NCBI GenBank assembly: GCA_012719855.1
Contig: JAAXZN010000028.1
Coordinates: 104,731-168,730 of the forward strand
DNA length: 64,000 nucleotides
Source: Serratia liquefaciens
Lineage (GTDB): Bacteria; Pseudomonadota; Gammaproteobacteria; Enterobacterales; Enterobacteriaceae
Direction: 5' to 3'
Each line of letters begins with the position of its first letter. The first letter of the stretch is position 1. The position numbers and the translations under genes were made by a program. Positions 20,920 to 30,154 of the stretch are shown in pieces. The notes beneath the pieces are model-generated. The model did no database searches, was not told the DNA's origin, and was given only the letters and a program-made list of their open reading frames with translations.

Positions 20920-21054
20920 ACCTCTGGTTGCGGTTCGGATGGCATGCAGTTAACCACGCATAAATAAATGCAAAATGTCAGCGCCCGTTCATCTTTGTCA
21001 TATTGTTAATGGGACGGGGATTTATACTGCGAACAGTCAGTTACGGGGGATTCG

Positions 21055-23667
21055 ATGCGCAGACTGCCTTTCCTTGCCGGCGCGCGTGGGCGCCTGTTGA
21101 TGTTCAACCTGCTGGTGGTGGCGGTGACGCTGATGGTCAGCGGCGTGGCGATCTTCGGTTTCTACCATGCGGGCAAGCTGCAGGAACAGATGCAGGCGCA
21201 AACCCTGGCAGAAATGAACGGCAGCATGGCGTTGAGCCGGGATACCTCCAACGTGGCGACCGCGGCTATTCGGCTCTCTCAAGTGGTGGGTGCGCTGGAA
21301 TACCAGAGCGAATCCGCCCGGCTGAAACAAACGCAGCTGGTGCTGCAAACCTCGCTCAGCCGGCTGGCCGACGCCCCGTTGGCCCACAGCGAACCGGCTC
21401 TGGTCAAGCGCATCATCAGCCGCAGCAACGCGCTGGAAAGCAGCGTAACCCGCATGCTGGATCTGGGACACCAACGGCATCTGCAACGCAATATTCTGCT
21501 CAGCGGGCTGTATCAGTCACAGAGCACGCTGCGGCATATCGCCACCCTCAATCAGCGCAATAACCTCAACCAACCCTCGCAGCCGCTGCTAAGCCAGATC
21601 GACCGGCTACTGGCGATCGCCATACAGACCCCAACTCCCAAGGCTGCAGCCCAACAGCTCGACAGCGTTATGGCCTACTGGCCGCAACACAGCCCGGATG
21701 CCTTGGTAGACGAGAAAATGCGCCAGTTTCGGCTCAGCGAACAGCGTCTGCTGCCCGAAACGCTGGAGCTGGAACAAAGCGACCTGGCCCTGGCCTATTA
21801 CACCTACCACATCAAAGCGTTAGTCGCGATGCTCAACGACGATATCAACCTTTACGTGCAAAAGGTGGCCAACGAGTCGGAGCTGCGCACTCACCAAACC
21901 CATAATGAGCTCAGTTCCATCAGCTGGTTTATCGGCCTGTTCGCGTTGCTGGCACTGGTGATTACCGGCTTCGCCGGACTGTATATCTACCGCAACCTCG
22001 GTTCCAACCTGACGGCAATCGCCGGCGCCATGACGCGGCTGGCACGCGGCGAACGTGACGTCAGCGTACCGGCGCTGCAACGCCGTGACGAACTGGGCGA
22101 ACTGGCGCGCGCATTCAACGTTTTTGCGCGCAACACCGCCTCGCTGGAACAGACCTCCCGCCTGCTGAAAGAAAAAAGCACCCAGTTGGAAACCACCTTT
22201 CTGGCGATGCGCGACGGTTTTGCGCTGTTTGATAACGACGGTCAACTGGTGGTGTGGAACCCGCAATACCCCCTGCTGCTGGGACTCAACGAGCACCAAC
22301 TGCACCGCGGCTTGCACTACCGCGAGCTACTGCAACAGGTTACGCCACCGGCAGGGCAACGTTGGGAAGCGGTGCTGGCCAACTTGTCTAGCGAACTGCC
22401 ACAGCCGCAGGAACTGCGCCTGAGCGATGGCCGTACCGTAGAGCTGCGCTTCAGTCCGGTACCGAACCGTGGCGTGGTCAACGTGGTGCTGGAACGCACC
22501 GAGCGCAAAGCGCTGGAAGAGGCGCTGCTGCACAGCCAAAAAATGAAGGCGGTCGGCCAGCTCACCGGCGGCCTGGCGCATGATTTCAACAACCTGCTGG
22601 CGGTGATTATCGGCAGCCTGGAACTGACCACTCAACAAACGCAGGACGCACAGACCGAACAGCGCATCCTTCGGGCGCTGAAGGCCGCCGAACGTGGCGC
22701 ACAGCTCACCCAGCGGTTGCTGGCATTCTCGCGCAAGCAGGCACTGCATCCGCAGGCCATCACGCTGCAGGCGCTGGTGGAAAACCTGCAAGAGCTGCTG
22801 CGCCATTCACTGCCCAGCACGCTCTCGCTGAGCATCGAGGCACAGCGCCCTGGCTGGCCTGCCTGGATCGATGCCAATCAGTTGGAGAATGCGCTCATCA
22901 ACCTGGTGGTCAACGCGCGGGATGCGATGGAAGGCCGCAGCGGCGTGGTGAATATTCGCATCTACAACCAACGGGTAGTGCGCAGCGGCGGCAAAAAGCA
23001 GGACATGGTGGCGCTGGAAGTGATTGATACCGGCTGCGGCATGTCGGAAGAGGTGAAGGCTCAGGTATTCGAACCCTTCTTCACCACCAAGGCGGTAGGC
23101 AGCGGCAGTGGGTTGGGGTTGTCGATGGTCTATGGCTTTGTCCGCCAGTCCGGCGGCCGGGTACAGATTGAAACCACACCGGGCAAGGGCACGCTGGTGC
23201 GCCTGCAGTTGCCGCGAGCACCGACGCCAGCGCCAGAGGAAGTGCCTTCACCCGCGCTTGAGGAGAGCCTGAACACCGACAATCTGGTGCTGGTACTGGA
23301 AGATGAAAACGACGTTCGCCATACGCTGTGCGAACACTTGCACCAGCTCGGCTACCTGACGCTGGACTGCGCGGACAGTCAGGAAGCTTTGGCGCTGCTG
23401 CGCCAGACGCCGGATATAGACATACTGATCAGCGACCTGATGCTGCCGGGCGAACTGGACGGTGTGCAGGTGATTGGGCTGGCGCGAGAGATTAACCCAC
23501 GGCTTACCGCCCTGCTGATCAGCGGCCAGGACATCCGCCGTCAGCACGAAGAAAATCTGCCAAGCGTTGAACTGCTGCGTAAGCCTTTCAGCCAGCGGCA
23601 ACTGGCGTTGGCGCTGCAACTGGCACGGCGTTCAAACGCGGACGGCGACGCAATTCGGAGGGAATGA
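21055..23667 (+). CDS. Hybrid sensor histidine kinase, partner of the sugar operon
   Basis: Membrane hybrid kinase of 870 residues. It has an N-terminal helix (about 15-40), a long periplasmic helical region, a second helix ([20 protein letters not shown]), HAMP ([20 protein letters not shown]), a PAS-like segment ([20 protein letters not shown]), HisKA with His509 in [11 protein letters not shown], HATPase ([27 protein letters not shown]) and a C-terminal receiver with Asp794 in [15 protein letters not shown] precedes the start. It is divergent from the ABC sugar operon and probably works with the response regulator at 14011. Signal unknown. Confidence 0.9.
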   Translation: MRRLPFLAGARGRLLMFNLLVVAVTLMVSGVAIFGFYHAGKLQEQMQAQTLAEMNGSMALSRDTSNVATAAIRLSQVVGALEYQSESARLKQTQLVLQTSLSRLADAPLAHSEPALVKRIISRSNALESSVTRMLDLGHQRHLQRNILLSGLYQSQSTLRHIATLNQRNNLNQPSQPLLSQIDRLLAIAIQTPTPKAAAQQLDSVMAYWPQHSPDALVDEKMRQFRLSEQRLLPETLELEQSDLALAYYTYHIKALVAMLNDDINLYVQKVANESELRTHQTHNELSSISWFIGLFALLALVITGFAGLYIYRNLGSNLTAIAGAMTRLARGERDVSVPALQRRDELGELARAFNVFARNTASLEQTSRLLKEKSTQLETTFLAMRDGFALFDNDGQLVVWNPQYPLLLGLNEHQLHRGLHYRELLQQVTPPAGQRWEAVLANLSSELPQPQELRLSDGRTVELRFSPVPNRGVVNVVLERTERKALEEALLHSQKMKAVGQLTGGLAHDFNNLLAVIIGSLELTTQQTQDAQTEQRILRALKAAERGAQLTQRLLAFSRKQALHPQAITLQALVENLQELLRHSLPSTLSLSIEAQRPGWPAWIDANQLENALINLVVNARDAMEGRSGVVNIRIYNQRVVRSGGKKQDMVALEVIDTGCGMSEEVKAQVFEPFFTTKAVGSGSGLGLSMVYGFVRQSGGRVQIETTPGKGTLVRLQLPRAPTPAPEEVPSPALEESLNTDNLVLVLEDENDVRHTLCEHLHQLGYLTLDCADSQEALALLRQTPDIDILISDLMLPGELDGVQVIGLAREINPRLTALLISGQDIRRQHEENLPSVELLRKPFSQRQLALALQLARRSNADGDAIRRE

Positions 23668-23755
23668 GGCGATTTTTCGCCTCTGATTCGTTATTATGCC
23701 GCCCTGCTTTTGATGAATAAGCGTGCCAGGTGCACGCCCAGCCAGGGATAACATT

Positions 23756-24667
23756 ATGCTGTGGTTTAAGAATTTGATGGTTTACCGTTTGAGCCGCGAA
23801 GTTGCGCTAAACGCGGATGAAATGGAAAAACAGCTCAGCGCTTTTGCTTTCACCCCGTGCGGCAGCCAGGACATGGCGAAAACCGGCTGGGTCTCCCCGA
23901 TGGGCTCCCACAGCGACGCATTGACGCATGCGGTTAACGGCCAGATCGTCATCTGCGCACGTAAGGAAGAAAAAATCCTGCCGTCACCGGTCATCAAGCA
24001 AGAGCTGCAGGCCAAAATTGAACGCCTCGAAGGCGAGCAACACCGTAAACTGAAGAAAACCGAAAAAGACGCGCTGAAAGACGAAGTGCTGCACAGCCTG
24101 TTGCCGCGCGCCTTTAGCCGTTTTAACCAAACCTTTATGTGGATCGACACCGTCAACGATCTGATCATGGTTGACGCCGCCAGCGCCAAGCGCGCGGAAG
24201 ATACCCTGGCGCTGCTGCGCAAAAGCCTGGGCTCTCTGCCGGTGGTGCCACTGACCATGGAAAGCCCGATCGAGCTGACGCTGACCGAATGGGTGCGTTC
24301 CGGTGAACTGCCCGCCGGCTTTATTATTCAGGACGAGGCGGAGCTGAAAGCGATTCTGGAAGACGGTGGCGTGATCCGCTGCAAGAAACAGAACCTGATC
24401 AGCGATGAAATTGCGGTACATATTGAAGCCGGCAAGCTGGTCACCAAGCTGGCAGTGGACTGGCAAGAGCGCATTCAACTGGTGCTGGCGGATGACGGTT
24501 CGTTGAAGCGTCTGAAGTTTGCCGATACGCTGCGTGAGCAGAATGACGATATCGATCGTGACGACTTCGCCCAGCGTTTTGATGCCGATTTCATCCTGAT
24601 GACCAGTGAGTTGGCGGCGTTAATCAAAAACACCATCGAAGCTCTGGGTGGCGAAGCCCAGCGTTAA
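23756..24667 (+). CDS. rdgC: Recombination-associated protein RdgC
   Basis: Nucleoid-associated DNA-binding protein that forms a ring-shaped dimer and limits RecA; 303 residues from ATG 23756, the same length as E. coli RdgC. The conserved start [16 protein letters not shown] and the segment [16 protein letters not shown] are diagnostic, as is [11 protein letters not shown]. In E. coli it is flanked by mak and ppnP. Here a sugar locus and a microcin cassette have entered on its two sides. Confidence 0.97.
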   Translation: MLWFKNLMVYRLSREVALNADEMEKQLSAFAFTPCGSQDMAKTGWVSPMGSHSDALTHAVNGQIVICARKEEKILPSPVIKQELQAKIERLEGEQHRKLKKTEKDALKDEVLHSLLPRAFSRFNQTFMWIDTVNDLIMVDAASAKRAEDTLALLRKSLGSLPVVPLTMESPIELTLTEWVRSGELPAGFIIQDEAELKAILEDGGVIRCKKQNLISDEIAVHIEAGKLVTKLAVDWQERIQLVLADDGSLKRLKFADTLREQNDDIDRDDFAQRFDADFILMTSELAALIKNTIEALGGEAQR

Positions 24668-24684
24668 TCCCACCGAAAATACCA

Positions 24685-24704
24685 AGGGCTCTGCATGCAG
24701 AGCC
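24685..24704. repeat. Left copy of the 20-bp palindromic direct repeat
   Basis: AGGGCTCTGCATGCAGAGCC, containing an 18-bp perfect palindrome, lies 18 bp after rdgC. An identical 20-bp copy occurs at 25665-25684 on the other side of the microcin cassette. As a hairpin it may serve as the rdgC terminator, though the U-run is short (TTT). Confidence 0.85.
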
Positions 24705-24927
24705 TTTGATCTACTGCACCATTTTTTATCAGGGACACATCGAATACTCCAGTAGCCGATATAAATTGAGCTAACTCTCTCACCCTTATAACTGAAAATT
24801 TGTTACATATATAGTCAGCGACCAAATAGTTTAAAACATATCAATCAGCGACTTATTTACCTTTCAACATCGTTTTTTAGTAGAACCATTAACTGCCTTT
24901 TATTTTTCTTTTACCCCCGTATTGATC

Positions 24928-24956
24928 TTGCCGGAAAAATAAGCCATCTGTAAATA
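24928..24956 (+). promoter_or_regulatory. Predicted promoter of the microcin-like gene
   Basis: TTGCCG (24928-24933), a 17-bp spacer and TAAATA (24951-24956) form a plausible sigma70 promoter, leaving a leader of roughly 50 bases before ATG 25011. Confidence 0.4.
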
Positions 24957-25010
24957 TCCTCACACACCAATATATATTCATATCAATCACATCATGAAAA
25001 GGAATTATTT

Positions 25011-25352
25011 ATGAAAGTTATTGATTCATCGGTGCTTGACTCTATTTCTGGCGGCCGCGGGAATAATGACGGTGACCGGATTGACAATAGTAGCCGGGCT
25101 AACAGCGCAGGCAAAACGGCAGCTGCAGGGGCAGGAGCCATAGCATGGGGGTACATCGGCGCCCTCATCACCGGGCCCGGAGCACCTCTGGGGGCCGCTA
25201 TTGGGGGTTGGATCGGTGGTATTATCGGCGAAGCTGGTTATAATGCCGCAGTAGATGCAGTAAATGATCCCCGGAATAATGGCGATAACGGACCTGGTGC
25301 TTTTGGCGGTGACAGAAATAAGAATAGTGTAAACGGTCAATGCCATTGGTAA
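25011..25352 (+). CDS. Double-glycine-leader microcin-like precursor peptide
   Basis: Small secreted-peptide precursor of 113 residues. The first 15 (MKVIDSSVLDSISGG) are a textbook double-glycine leader like that of colicin V and other class II microcins. Cleavage after GG would release a 98-residue peptide. The mature part begins hydrophilic (RGNNDGDRIDNSS), has a central glycine/alanine-rich hydrophobic stretch with GxxxG-like spacing (AIAWGYIGALITG, GAAIGGWIGGIIG) able to insert in membranes, and ends polar with a single Cys (NGQCHW). RBS AAGGA precedes ATG 25011. A terminator-like hairpin and a small membrane protein gene follow, as in microcin/immunity pairs. No C39 peptidase ABC exporter or membrane fusion protein is in the window, so export must rely on genes elsewhere. 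Antibacterial action is inferred; no close named relative is recognised. Confidence 0.82.
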   Translation: MKVIDSSVLDSISGGRGNNDGDRIDNSSRANSAGKTAAAGAGAIAWGYIGALITGPGAPLGAAIGGWIGGIIGEAGYNAAVDAVNDPRNNGDNGPGAFGGDRNKNSVNGQCHW

Positions 25353-25363
25353 GTAGTTACATG

Positions 25364-25389
25364 AGGAGAGATTGTAATCTCTCCTTTTT
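25364..25389 (+). terminator. Terminator/attenuator between precursor and immunity gene
   Basis: AGGAGAGAT (25364-25372) pairs with ATCTCTCCT (25377-25385) around a TGTA loop, and the stem runs into TTTTT. It lies 12 bp after the microcin-like stop and before the small membrane gene, so it could give much more precursor mRNA than immunity mRNA. Confidence 0.8.
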
Positions 25390-25407
25390 AAGTAAAAGGG
25401 ATGCATT

Positions 25408-25611
25408 GTGAAAAAAGAAAGAATAAGAAGATTGGCATTTATATCAGGAGTTTCTTTTTCCACTTATTTAATCGCAAACATCAGGATACTTACTTTCCCG
25501 GCATCATTAATAAAAGCATTTCTTGCGTCTATTACATTCACATTAATTTATGCATTTCTTTCCAGCCGTCTTTGGAAAAAATATGTTTTAAAAATAAAAG
25601 ATGATGAATAA
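25408..25611 (+). CDS. Small two-helix membrane protein, candidate microcin immunity protein
   Basis: 67-residue protein with a basic N terminus (MKKERIRR), two hydrophobic segments (about 8-24 and 33-52) and a charged tail (KKYVLKIKDDE), the usual build of a microcin immunity protein. The start is GTG at 25408 with AAAAGGG seven bases upstream; an ATG at 25401 in another frame sits directly on that ribosome site and encodes a less plausible protein. It lies 55 bp behind the microcin-like gene on the same strand. The immunity role is inferred from position, size and topology; no sequence family is recognised. Confidence 0.65.
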   Translation: MKKERIRRLAFISGVSFSTYLIANIRILTFPASLIKAFLASITFTLIYAFLSSRLWKKYVLKIKDDE

Positions 25612-25664
25612 CCGCACCTTCTACCGCAGCGCGCTCACTAATATCTCATTTTGTAAGACGTCTT

Positions 25665-25693
25665 AGGGCTCTGCATGCAGAGCCCTGATTTTT
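25665..25693 (+). terminator. Right copy of the palindromic repeat, terminator of the cassette
   Basis: AGGGCTCTGCATGCAGAGCCCT (25665-25686) is a perfect 22-bp palindrome followed by GATTTTT, a good terminator on the plus strand for the immunity gene. Its first 20 bases equal the copy after rdgC. It lies 24 bp past the ppnP stop, so it may also serve ppnP from the other side. Confidence 0.8.
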
Positions 25694-25709
25694 CACCCAA
25701 GAGTGAAAA

Positions 25710-26000
25710 TTACTTGCTTAAATAACGGCACAGATAGGCGGTTGCATCGGCAACCTGCAGGTTGAACTCACTGTGGCCCGGTACGAAGAATTTCTCACCC
25801 GGCATAAACACCTGCCAGTCCGGTGAGCCCGGCAGCAACACTTTCAACGCGCCGGTAATCACGGTCATTTCTTCCGGCTGGGCGGTGCTGAAGGTGTACT
25901 CTCCCTCTTCCATGACACCGACGCTGGTAAGGCCGATGCTGCTACTATCGAAACCGATAGACTTCACTTTTCCGGCAAAATACTCGTTCACTTTCAGCAT
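25710..26000 (-). CDS. ppnP: Pyrimidine/purine nucleoside phosphorylase PpnP
   Basis: Small cupin-fold phosphorylase (formerly YaiE) that cleaves several purine and pyrimidine nucleosides with phosphate; 96 residues. The sequence [17 protein letters not shown] and the central [20 protein letters not shown] and GEKFFVPG stretches are characteristic. In E. coli it lies next to rdgC, as here apart from the microcin cassette. Confidence 0.95.
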   Translation of the reverse strand: MLKVNEYFAGKVKSIGFDSSSIGLTSVGVMEEGEYTFSTAQPEEMTVITGALKVLLPGSPDWQVFMPGEKFFVPGHSEFNLQVADATAYLCRYLSK

Positions 26001-26234
26001 AGACTGACACCCGCGTAATCAACTTTATGGGAAAACCATATTGGGGGATTGCGGTTGATCTGTCACTGGTTTTTCACGCGAAATGCGATCGCGACGCAGA
26101 GTAAAATTCTGCCGGGCAATTGTCCCTCAGCCAGCCGTCCTGAATCAAAAGGAAAAATGCTGGCAAGCAAAGAAAACTCGGCCCTTTCGGCAAAGTTTAT
26201 CTTCTTTTGAATCAATTAAATAAAAACTACCCTA

Positions 26235-26867
26235 TTAACTTAACAGCCCAAGCCGATGCGCAGACTTAAGGAGTTCTGTTACCTTGTGCGCTTTGAGCTT
26301 GCGCATAGTATTCAGGCGATGAGTCTCAACCGTTTTAATGCTGATATTCAGTAGTTCAGCAATATTGCGATTAGCATTACCTTCACTGATCAGTTGAAGA
26401 ACCTGATGTTCGCGGCAAGTGAGCAAAGTGAGATTTTTTAGCTCACGACCCAAATCGGCAATGGCAAACTGATTCAAACCAGGATCGAGATACTGTTTTC
26501 CAGCAGCCACGCTGGTTATTGCACTCAACAAAACCATTTGCGAGCTGGTTTTTAGCACATATCCCATAGCACCGGCACGTATCACTCGGCTGGCTGTCAA
26601 TTCATCCTGTGTTGCGGTGAGTACAAGTATTCGCAAGGCAGACCAACGCTGGCAAAGTTGAGGTATGACATCCAAGCCGCTCAGTCCCGGCAAGCCCAGA
26701 TCGAGAATGACGATATCCGGTGTAAATTCGCGACAGGCGGCATATATGGAAAGGCCATCTTCAATCTGGCCCACGACCTGGTAACGGGGGTACGCCGAAA
26801 GGAGATTCTTCACGCCGTGAATAATCAACTGATGATCATCAACTATTAACACGCGGTATGAGCTCAT
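26235..26867 (-). CDS. NarL/FixJ-family response regulator
   Basis: DNA-binding regulator of 210 residues. The receiver has VDDHQLIIHGVKNLL, Asp56 in VILDLGLPGLSG and the switch residue region LVLTAT; the LuxR-type helix-turn-helix spans NLTLLTCREHQVLQLISEGNANRNIAELL with the recognition helix SIKTVETHRLNTMRKL. I chose ATG 26867; an in-frame TTG at 26912 would add 15 residues and overlap the kinase gene. It lies directly behind the hybrid kinase and is almost certainly its output. Targets are unknown; the neighbouring glycosyltransferase/exporter operon is a plausible one. Confidence 0.92.
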   Translation of the reverse strand: MSSYRVLIVDDHQLIIHGVKNLLSAYPRYQVVGQIEDGLSIYAACREFTPDIVILDLGLPGLSGLDVIPQLCQRWSALRILVLTATQDELTASRVIRAGAMGYVLKTSSQMVLLSAITSVAAGKQYLDPGLNQFAIADLGRELKNLTLLTCREHQVLQLISEGNANRNIAELLNISIKTVETHRLNTMRKLKAHKVTELLKSAHRLGLLS

Positions 26868-26898
26868 ATTAATATTAAACCTCGCAGAAAAACGGTCA

Positions 26899-29670
26899 CT
26901 ATTGATGCTCAAAATGTGAATCCGACAGACTATGGATCAACTGACGCAGAAGGAAGAGCGTCTTTTGTTGCGGTATTAAACCGCTGAGCATCTGAAACTC
27001 CATTTCAACAATAAGATCTACCGCCGCTTGCAGCCCAGCTTGCCCACATAAGCCTTTCATCGTATGCATAAGCCTGTTCATCGACTCCCGCTGATAATCG
27101 TGCTGCTCAGCACCGTCCAACAACCGACATAACTCGTCGCAGACTTTTTTTCGTACCGGCGATACTGCCATAGGGAGCATGGGCTCCCCGGGATCCTTTT
27201 GAAGGATTAGAGTGATATTACGTCTTAATTGATATTCGGCAGTGAGCTCCAGCATTTGCGAAAGATCGCTTAGAGTCACCGGCTTAGAAAGGTAGTCATT
27301 CATTCCTGCATGTATGGCGCGTTCTTTTTCTTCGGTCTTGGTGTTTGCCGACAGAGCAACAATCATGCAATCGGTATCCTGCACTTGGGCGTCATTCCGC
27401 CATAAGCGGGTGACCTCCAGGCCATCACTGCCCGGCAGCAATATATCCATCAGAACCAAATCAAAACGATAAAGCCGGCCCAGCTGCAATGCCTGTTCCC
27501 GATTTTCGGCCAGGTAAACCTGCTGCCCCAAACGCTTGAGCATTTCTCCGATAATTTCGCGATTAGTTAAAATATCGTCCACCAGTAAGACACGCATGCG
27601 CCAAGGTTGCAGGGGGACGACATCCTTAACAGACGGGGTAATTCCTACCAACAAACGTTTGGTTATCTCGTTCAGACGACCTGGTAAAAACTGCAGGTCA
27701 CTATTGGACAATTCGTCAGAAGGAGCTCCAGTCAGGCACGATACCCCCCATGCCATCAACTGCGGATGCAATGCTACAGGCGCAAAAATCTCCCCCCGCA
27801 AGGGTTCAGGCTCACTGAACTCTGCCAGTGGCAACTTGAACACTACCCGGCTTCCCTGCCCTAAAATGCTGTTAAAAACCAGTTGTCCTCCCATCATCTT
27901 GGCCAAATTGGACGCTATCGTGAGCCCTAAACCAGTCCCTTGCGCATGTGCCTGCACCTGATAAAAAGGAACGAATACTGCGTTGATATTTTCCTCAGAT
28001 ACCCCACACCCGCTGTCGTCAACAGTAAGAACAAGGGTGTTACCCGTTCTTTCTACCGTCAACGAAATACCACCTTGATCGGTGAATTTACAGGCATTAG
28101 CTAGTAAATTAACCAAAATTTGCTGAACGCGAAGTGCATCCAACGAAACATGGTTTGGCACATTTTCAGCCAAGTGTACTTTCAGCGCCAATCCTTTACT
28201 CTGCGCCATACCCTGAACAGTCAACATAGCTTGATCAAGCATGGGGAACAATTGACAAAGGGCGCACTGCAACTCAATTTGCCCAGCCTCTATACGGGAG
28301 AAATCGAGCAATTTATTGATGATGCCAAGTAAAGTCCGGGTACATTGATGTGCAGTATCAGCAAGCCACAATTGTTGTTTATCCATGCCGCCGGCTTTTA
28401 ACAGCTCAAGCGCTCCCAAAATGCCATTTAGAGGCGTTCGTAATTCATGGCTGATTGCCGTTAAGTGCCGACTCTTACGCTTGTTCGCTAATTCGGCCTG
28501 CTGTTTTGCTTCCGTCAGTGCCCGCGTTCTTTCCGCCACCTTTTTCTCCAAAGTGGCATACTGCTGATTCAGAGTGTCCAACAGTCGATTGTAGGCAACT
28601 GCGATTTGACCAAGTTCGTCCTGTCGATTCTCAAGTAGCCGCGGGTAAAAATTCTCAGGACTTGTTTTGCAAATCACATCAACAAATTGCCAAAGTGGCC
28701 GCGCCAGATAGCAGCGTAACATTCCAAACAGTGCCAGAGTGATTAACAACAGAATGCCCAAAGCAAAAGGCAGTTGCGTCCTGGCCTGCTCTGCAATTTC
28801 TTCGAACATCCCTCTGTTAGGGTAAATCACTAATTGCTGCCAGCCAGGTCCTTTGAGTTGAGTACGTAAAACCTGATAGCCTGGAATCTGCTGCCATCCG
28901 TCCTTCAATTGAATATCTTTCAACGCTTTTAGAATTTTAGCCTCTTCTTCTGCAGGATATTTTCCATGAAAGAAGGGTAAAATTTGTTGCTGCTGATCCA
29001 ACCAAATATCGATATCAAAGTCAGTGACCGTCTGACCATAGGATAATAGATCATCTAGTTTGATCGCATACCCTACCAATCCGCCTGTCTTGTCACTCGC
29101 CGCCACTGAAATGCTCCAGCCGCTACCTGAGATGTATTCTGGTTTTCCCCAATAGATATTGTCGTGGGTCGGCTCTGACTGAAAGCTAGCCAATTCCAAT
29201 CGACGCTTGGCGAAATAATCACCAGTTATCTTCTCCGGTGGATAAATAGATATTCCTTGCGAGCGTTTGAAAATGAAGCTATCCAGATAGTATGTTTGCC
29301 CTGCAGCACCGTAAGCTTGAATAAACCAGTTATCCTGACTAATTGTTCGATCTAGATAGCAGATATTGCTATTTATGGGCAAAAACCTACTGTCATTCTT
29401 TGACGGTATATTTTTTTCATACTCATGATTTTCATAGAAAATATTGTAGCGTCTGGCAAGATCGTGTGCATCTTTTTCTCCACCAACAAACCGATGATTA
29501 CTTAACTCTGCTCGCAAGTTCGCTAAGTTTGATAGTTCGTCCATAACGTGCTGATGAGCATTATTCAACGAAAAAAACACGGTAGTTACAACAGAAACCA
29601 ACCAGATAAAAAACAAGCTTATTGATAAAAAGACAGTAAGACGAAACACCAGTGACGAATGTATTCTCAT
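26899..29670 (-). CDS. Hybrid sensor kinase with receiver and Hpt domains
   Basis: Phosphorelay sensor of 923 residues. An N-terminal membrane helix (about 9-33) is followed by a periplasmic sensor domain (about 35-305), a second helix (LPFALGILLLITLALFGML), HAMP, a coiled coil, HisKA with His408 ([12 protein letters not shown]), HATPase (NLLANACKFT, DDSGCGV, GTGLGL), a receiver with Asp742 (LVLMDILLPGSDG) and a C-terminal Hpt with His869 (MHTMKGLCGQAG). The architecture is that of BvgS/EvgS/RcsC-like multistep kinases feeding a NarL-type regulator, which is encoded immediately downstream. Codon use is more AT-rich than in the backbone; it marks the left part of the island. Confidence 0.93.
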   Translation of the reverse strand: MRIHSSLVFRLTVFLSISLFFIWLVSVVTTVFFSLNNAHQHVMDELSNLANLRAELSNHRFVGGEKDAHDLARRYNIFYENHEYEKNIPSKNDSRFLPINSNICYLDRTISQDNWFIQAYGAAGQTYYLDSFIFKRSQGISIYPPEKITGDYFAKRRLELASFQSEPTHDNIYWGKPEYISGSGWSISVAASDKTGGLVGYAIKLDDLLSYGQTVTDFDIDIWLDQQQQILPFFHGKYPAEEEAKILKALKDIQLKDGWQQIPGYQVLRTQLKGPGWQQLVIYPNRGMFEEIAEQARTQLPFALGILLLITLALFGMLRCYLARPLWQFVDVICKTSPENFYPRLLENRQDELGQIAVAYNRLLDTLNQQYATLEKKVAERTRALTEAKQQAELANKRKSRHLTAISHELRTPLNGILGALELLKAGGMDKQQLWLADTAHQCTRTLLGIINKLLDFSRIEAGQIELQCALCQLFPMLDQAMLTVQGMAQSKGLALKVHLAENVPNHVSLDALRVQQILVNLLANACKFTDQGGISLTVERTGNTLVLTVDDSGCGVSEENINAVFVPFYQVQAHAQGTGLGLTIASNLAKMMGGQLVFNSILGQGSRVVFKLPLAEFSEPEPLRGEIFAPVALHPQLMAWGVSCLTGAPSDELSNSDLQFLPGRLNEITKRLLVGITPSVKDVVPLQPWRMRVLLVDDILTNREIIGEMLKRLGQQVYLAENREQALQLGRLYRFDLVLMDILLPGSDGLEVTRLWRNDAQVQDTDCMIVALSANTKTEEKERAIHAGMNDYLSKPVTLSDLSQMLELTAEYQLRRNITLILQKDPGEPMLPMAVSPVRKKVCDELCRLLDGAEQHDYQRESMNRLMHTMKGLCGQAGLQAAVDLIVEMEFQMLSGLIPQQKTLFLLRQLIHSLSDSHFEHQ

Positions 29671-30154
29671 TTTTTCACCCCTGTAAGACAGGGCATATTT
29701 TTTATGAAGGGATAAAATTGCCCAAATCCATTGCGGGCATGCCTAACACTCAATCAATGTTACTTGATGAAATATAAATAATATTCCCCATCCGTGTAAA
29801 ATATTAATGATTTTGACCAAGGGAACCCTATCACATCATTTCCATTGAAATGATAGCAAGCTCATAATATTAAGCTTGACTATTGCGCGAGGAGTATTAT
29901 AGCGAATAATCATACGTCGAATTCATACGAAAGGTAAACGACTCAGGTATTTATAAATATGCCGCTGGCAACCTGCGATGAAAAACACCTAATCCAGAGA
30001 TAATAATATATTTCTTAATTCACAATAATCTAGGCCAGTCTGACCACGCGTGCAGTACAGTGCACTGCAACACGATAGTAACATTAGCTAGTGAACGAAT
30101 AATACATAACGCCAGATAAACTCATCTAGCGTTATGGCTCGGCGGGCAGAAAAC
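29671..30154. other. Intergenic region between sensor kinase and acid phosphatase remnant
   Basis: About 480 AT-rich bases without a recognisable gene. It should contain the promoter of the sensor kinase operon, and at its right end the hairpin at 30105-30136. No coding or RNA gene could be supported. Confidence 0.5.
30105..30136 (-). terminator. Hairpin ending the exporter/glycosyltransferase operon
   Basis: CATAACGC-c-AGAT, a six-base loop and ATCT-a-GCGTTATG form a 12-bp stem with one internal mismatch. On the minus strand it is followed by TATTATT. It lies 19 bp past the acid phosphatase stop and probably ends the leftward operon; the U-run is imperfect. Confidence 0.5.

Larger units (their letters stand above)
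24668..25010. other. AT-rich leader region of the microcin cassette
   Basis: About 340 bp between rdgC and the microcin-like gene, without a credible gene. It begins with the first copy of the 20-bp palindromic repeat and is then visibly richer in A and T than rdgC. It ends in a promoter-like sequence (24928-24956) and the AAGGA ribosome site of the precursor gene. I saw no convincing Fur box. Confidence 0.6.

Noticed and set aside
24668..25010. Fur box upstream of the microcin-like gene, as in colicin V
   Set aside because: No stretch matches the 19-bp consensus well; only AT-rich chance similarity.
25401..25604. Alternative ATG frame (25401) for the second gene of the microcin cassette
   Set aside because: The ATG touches the ribosome site with no spacing, and the product lacks the clean two-helix topology of the GTG 25408 frame.
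24685..25686. Palindromic repeats as a CRISPR or insertion-sequence end
   Set aside because: Only two copies, no spacers, no transposase, and each works as an ordinary terminator hairpin.
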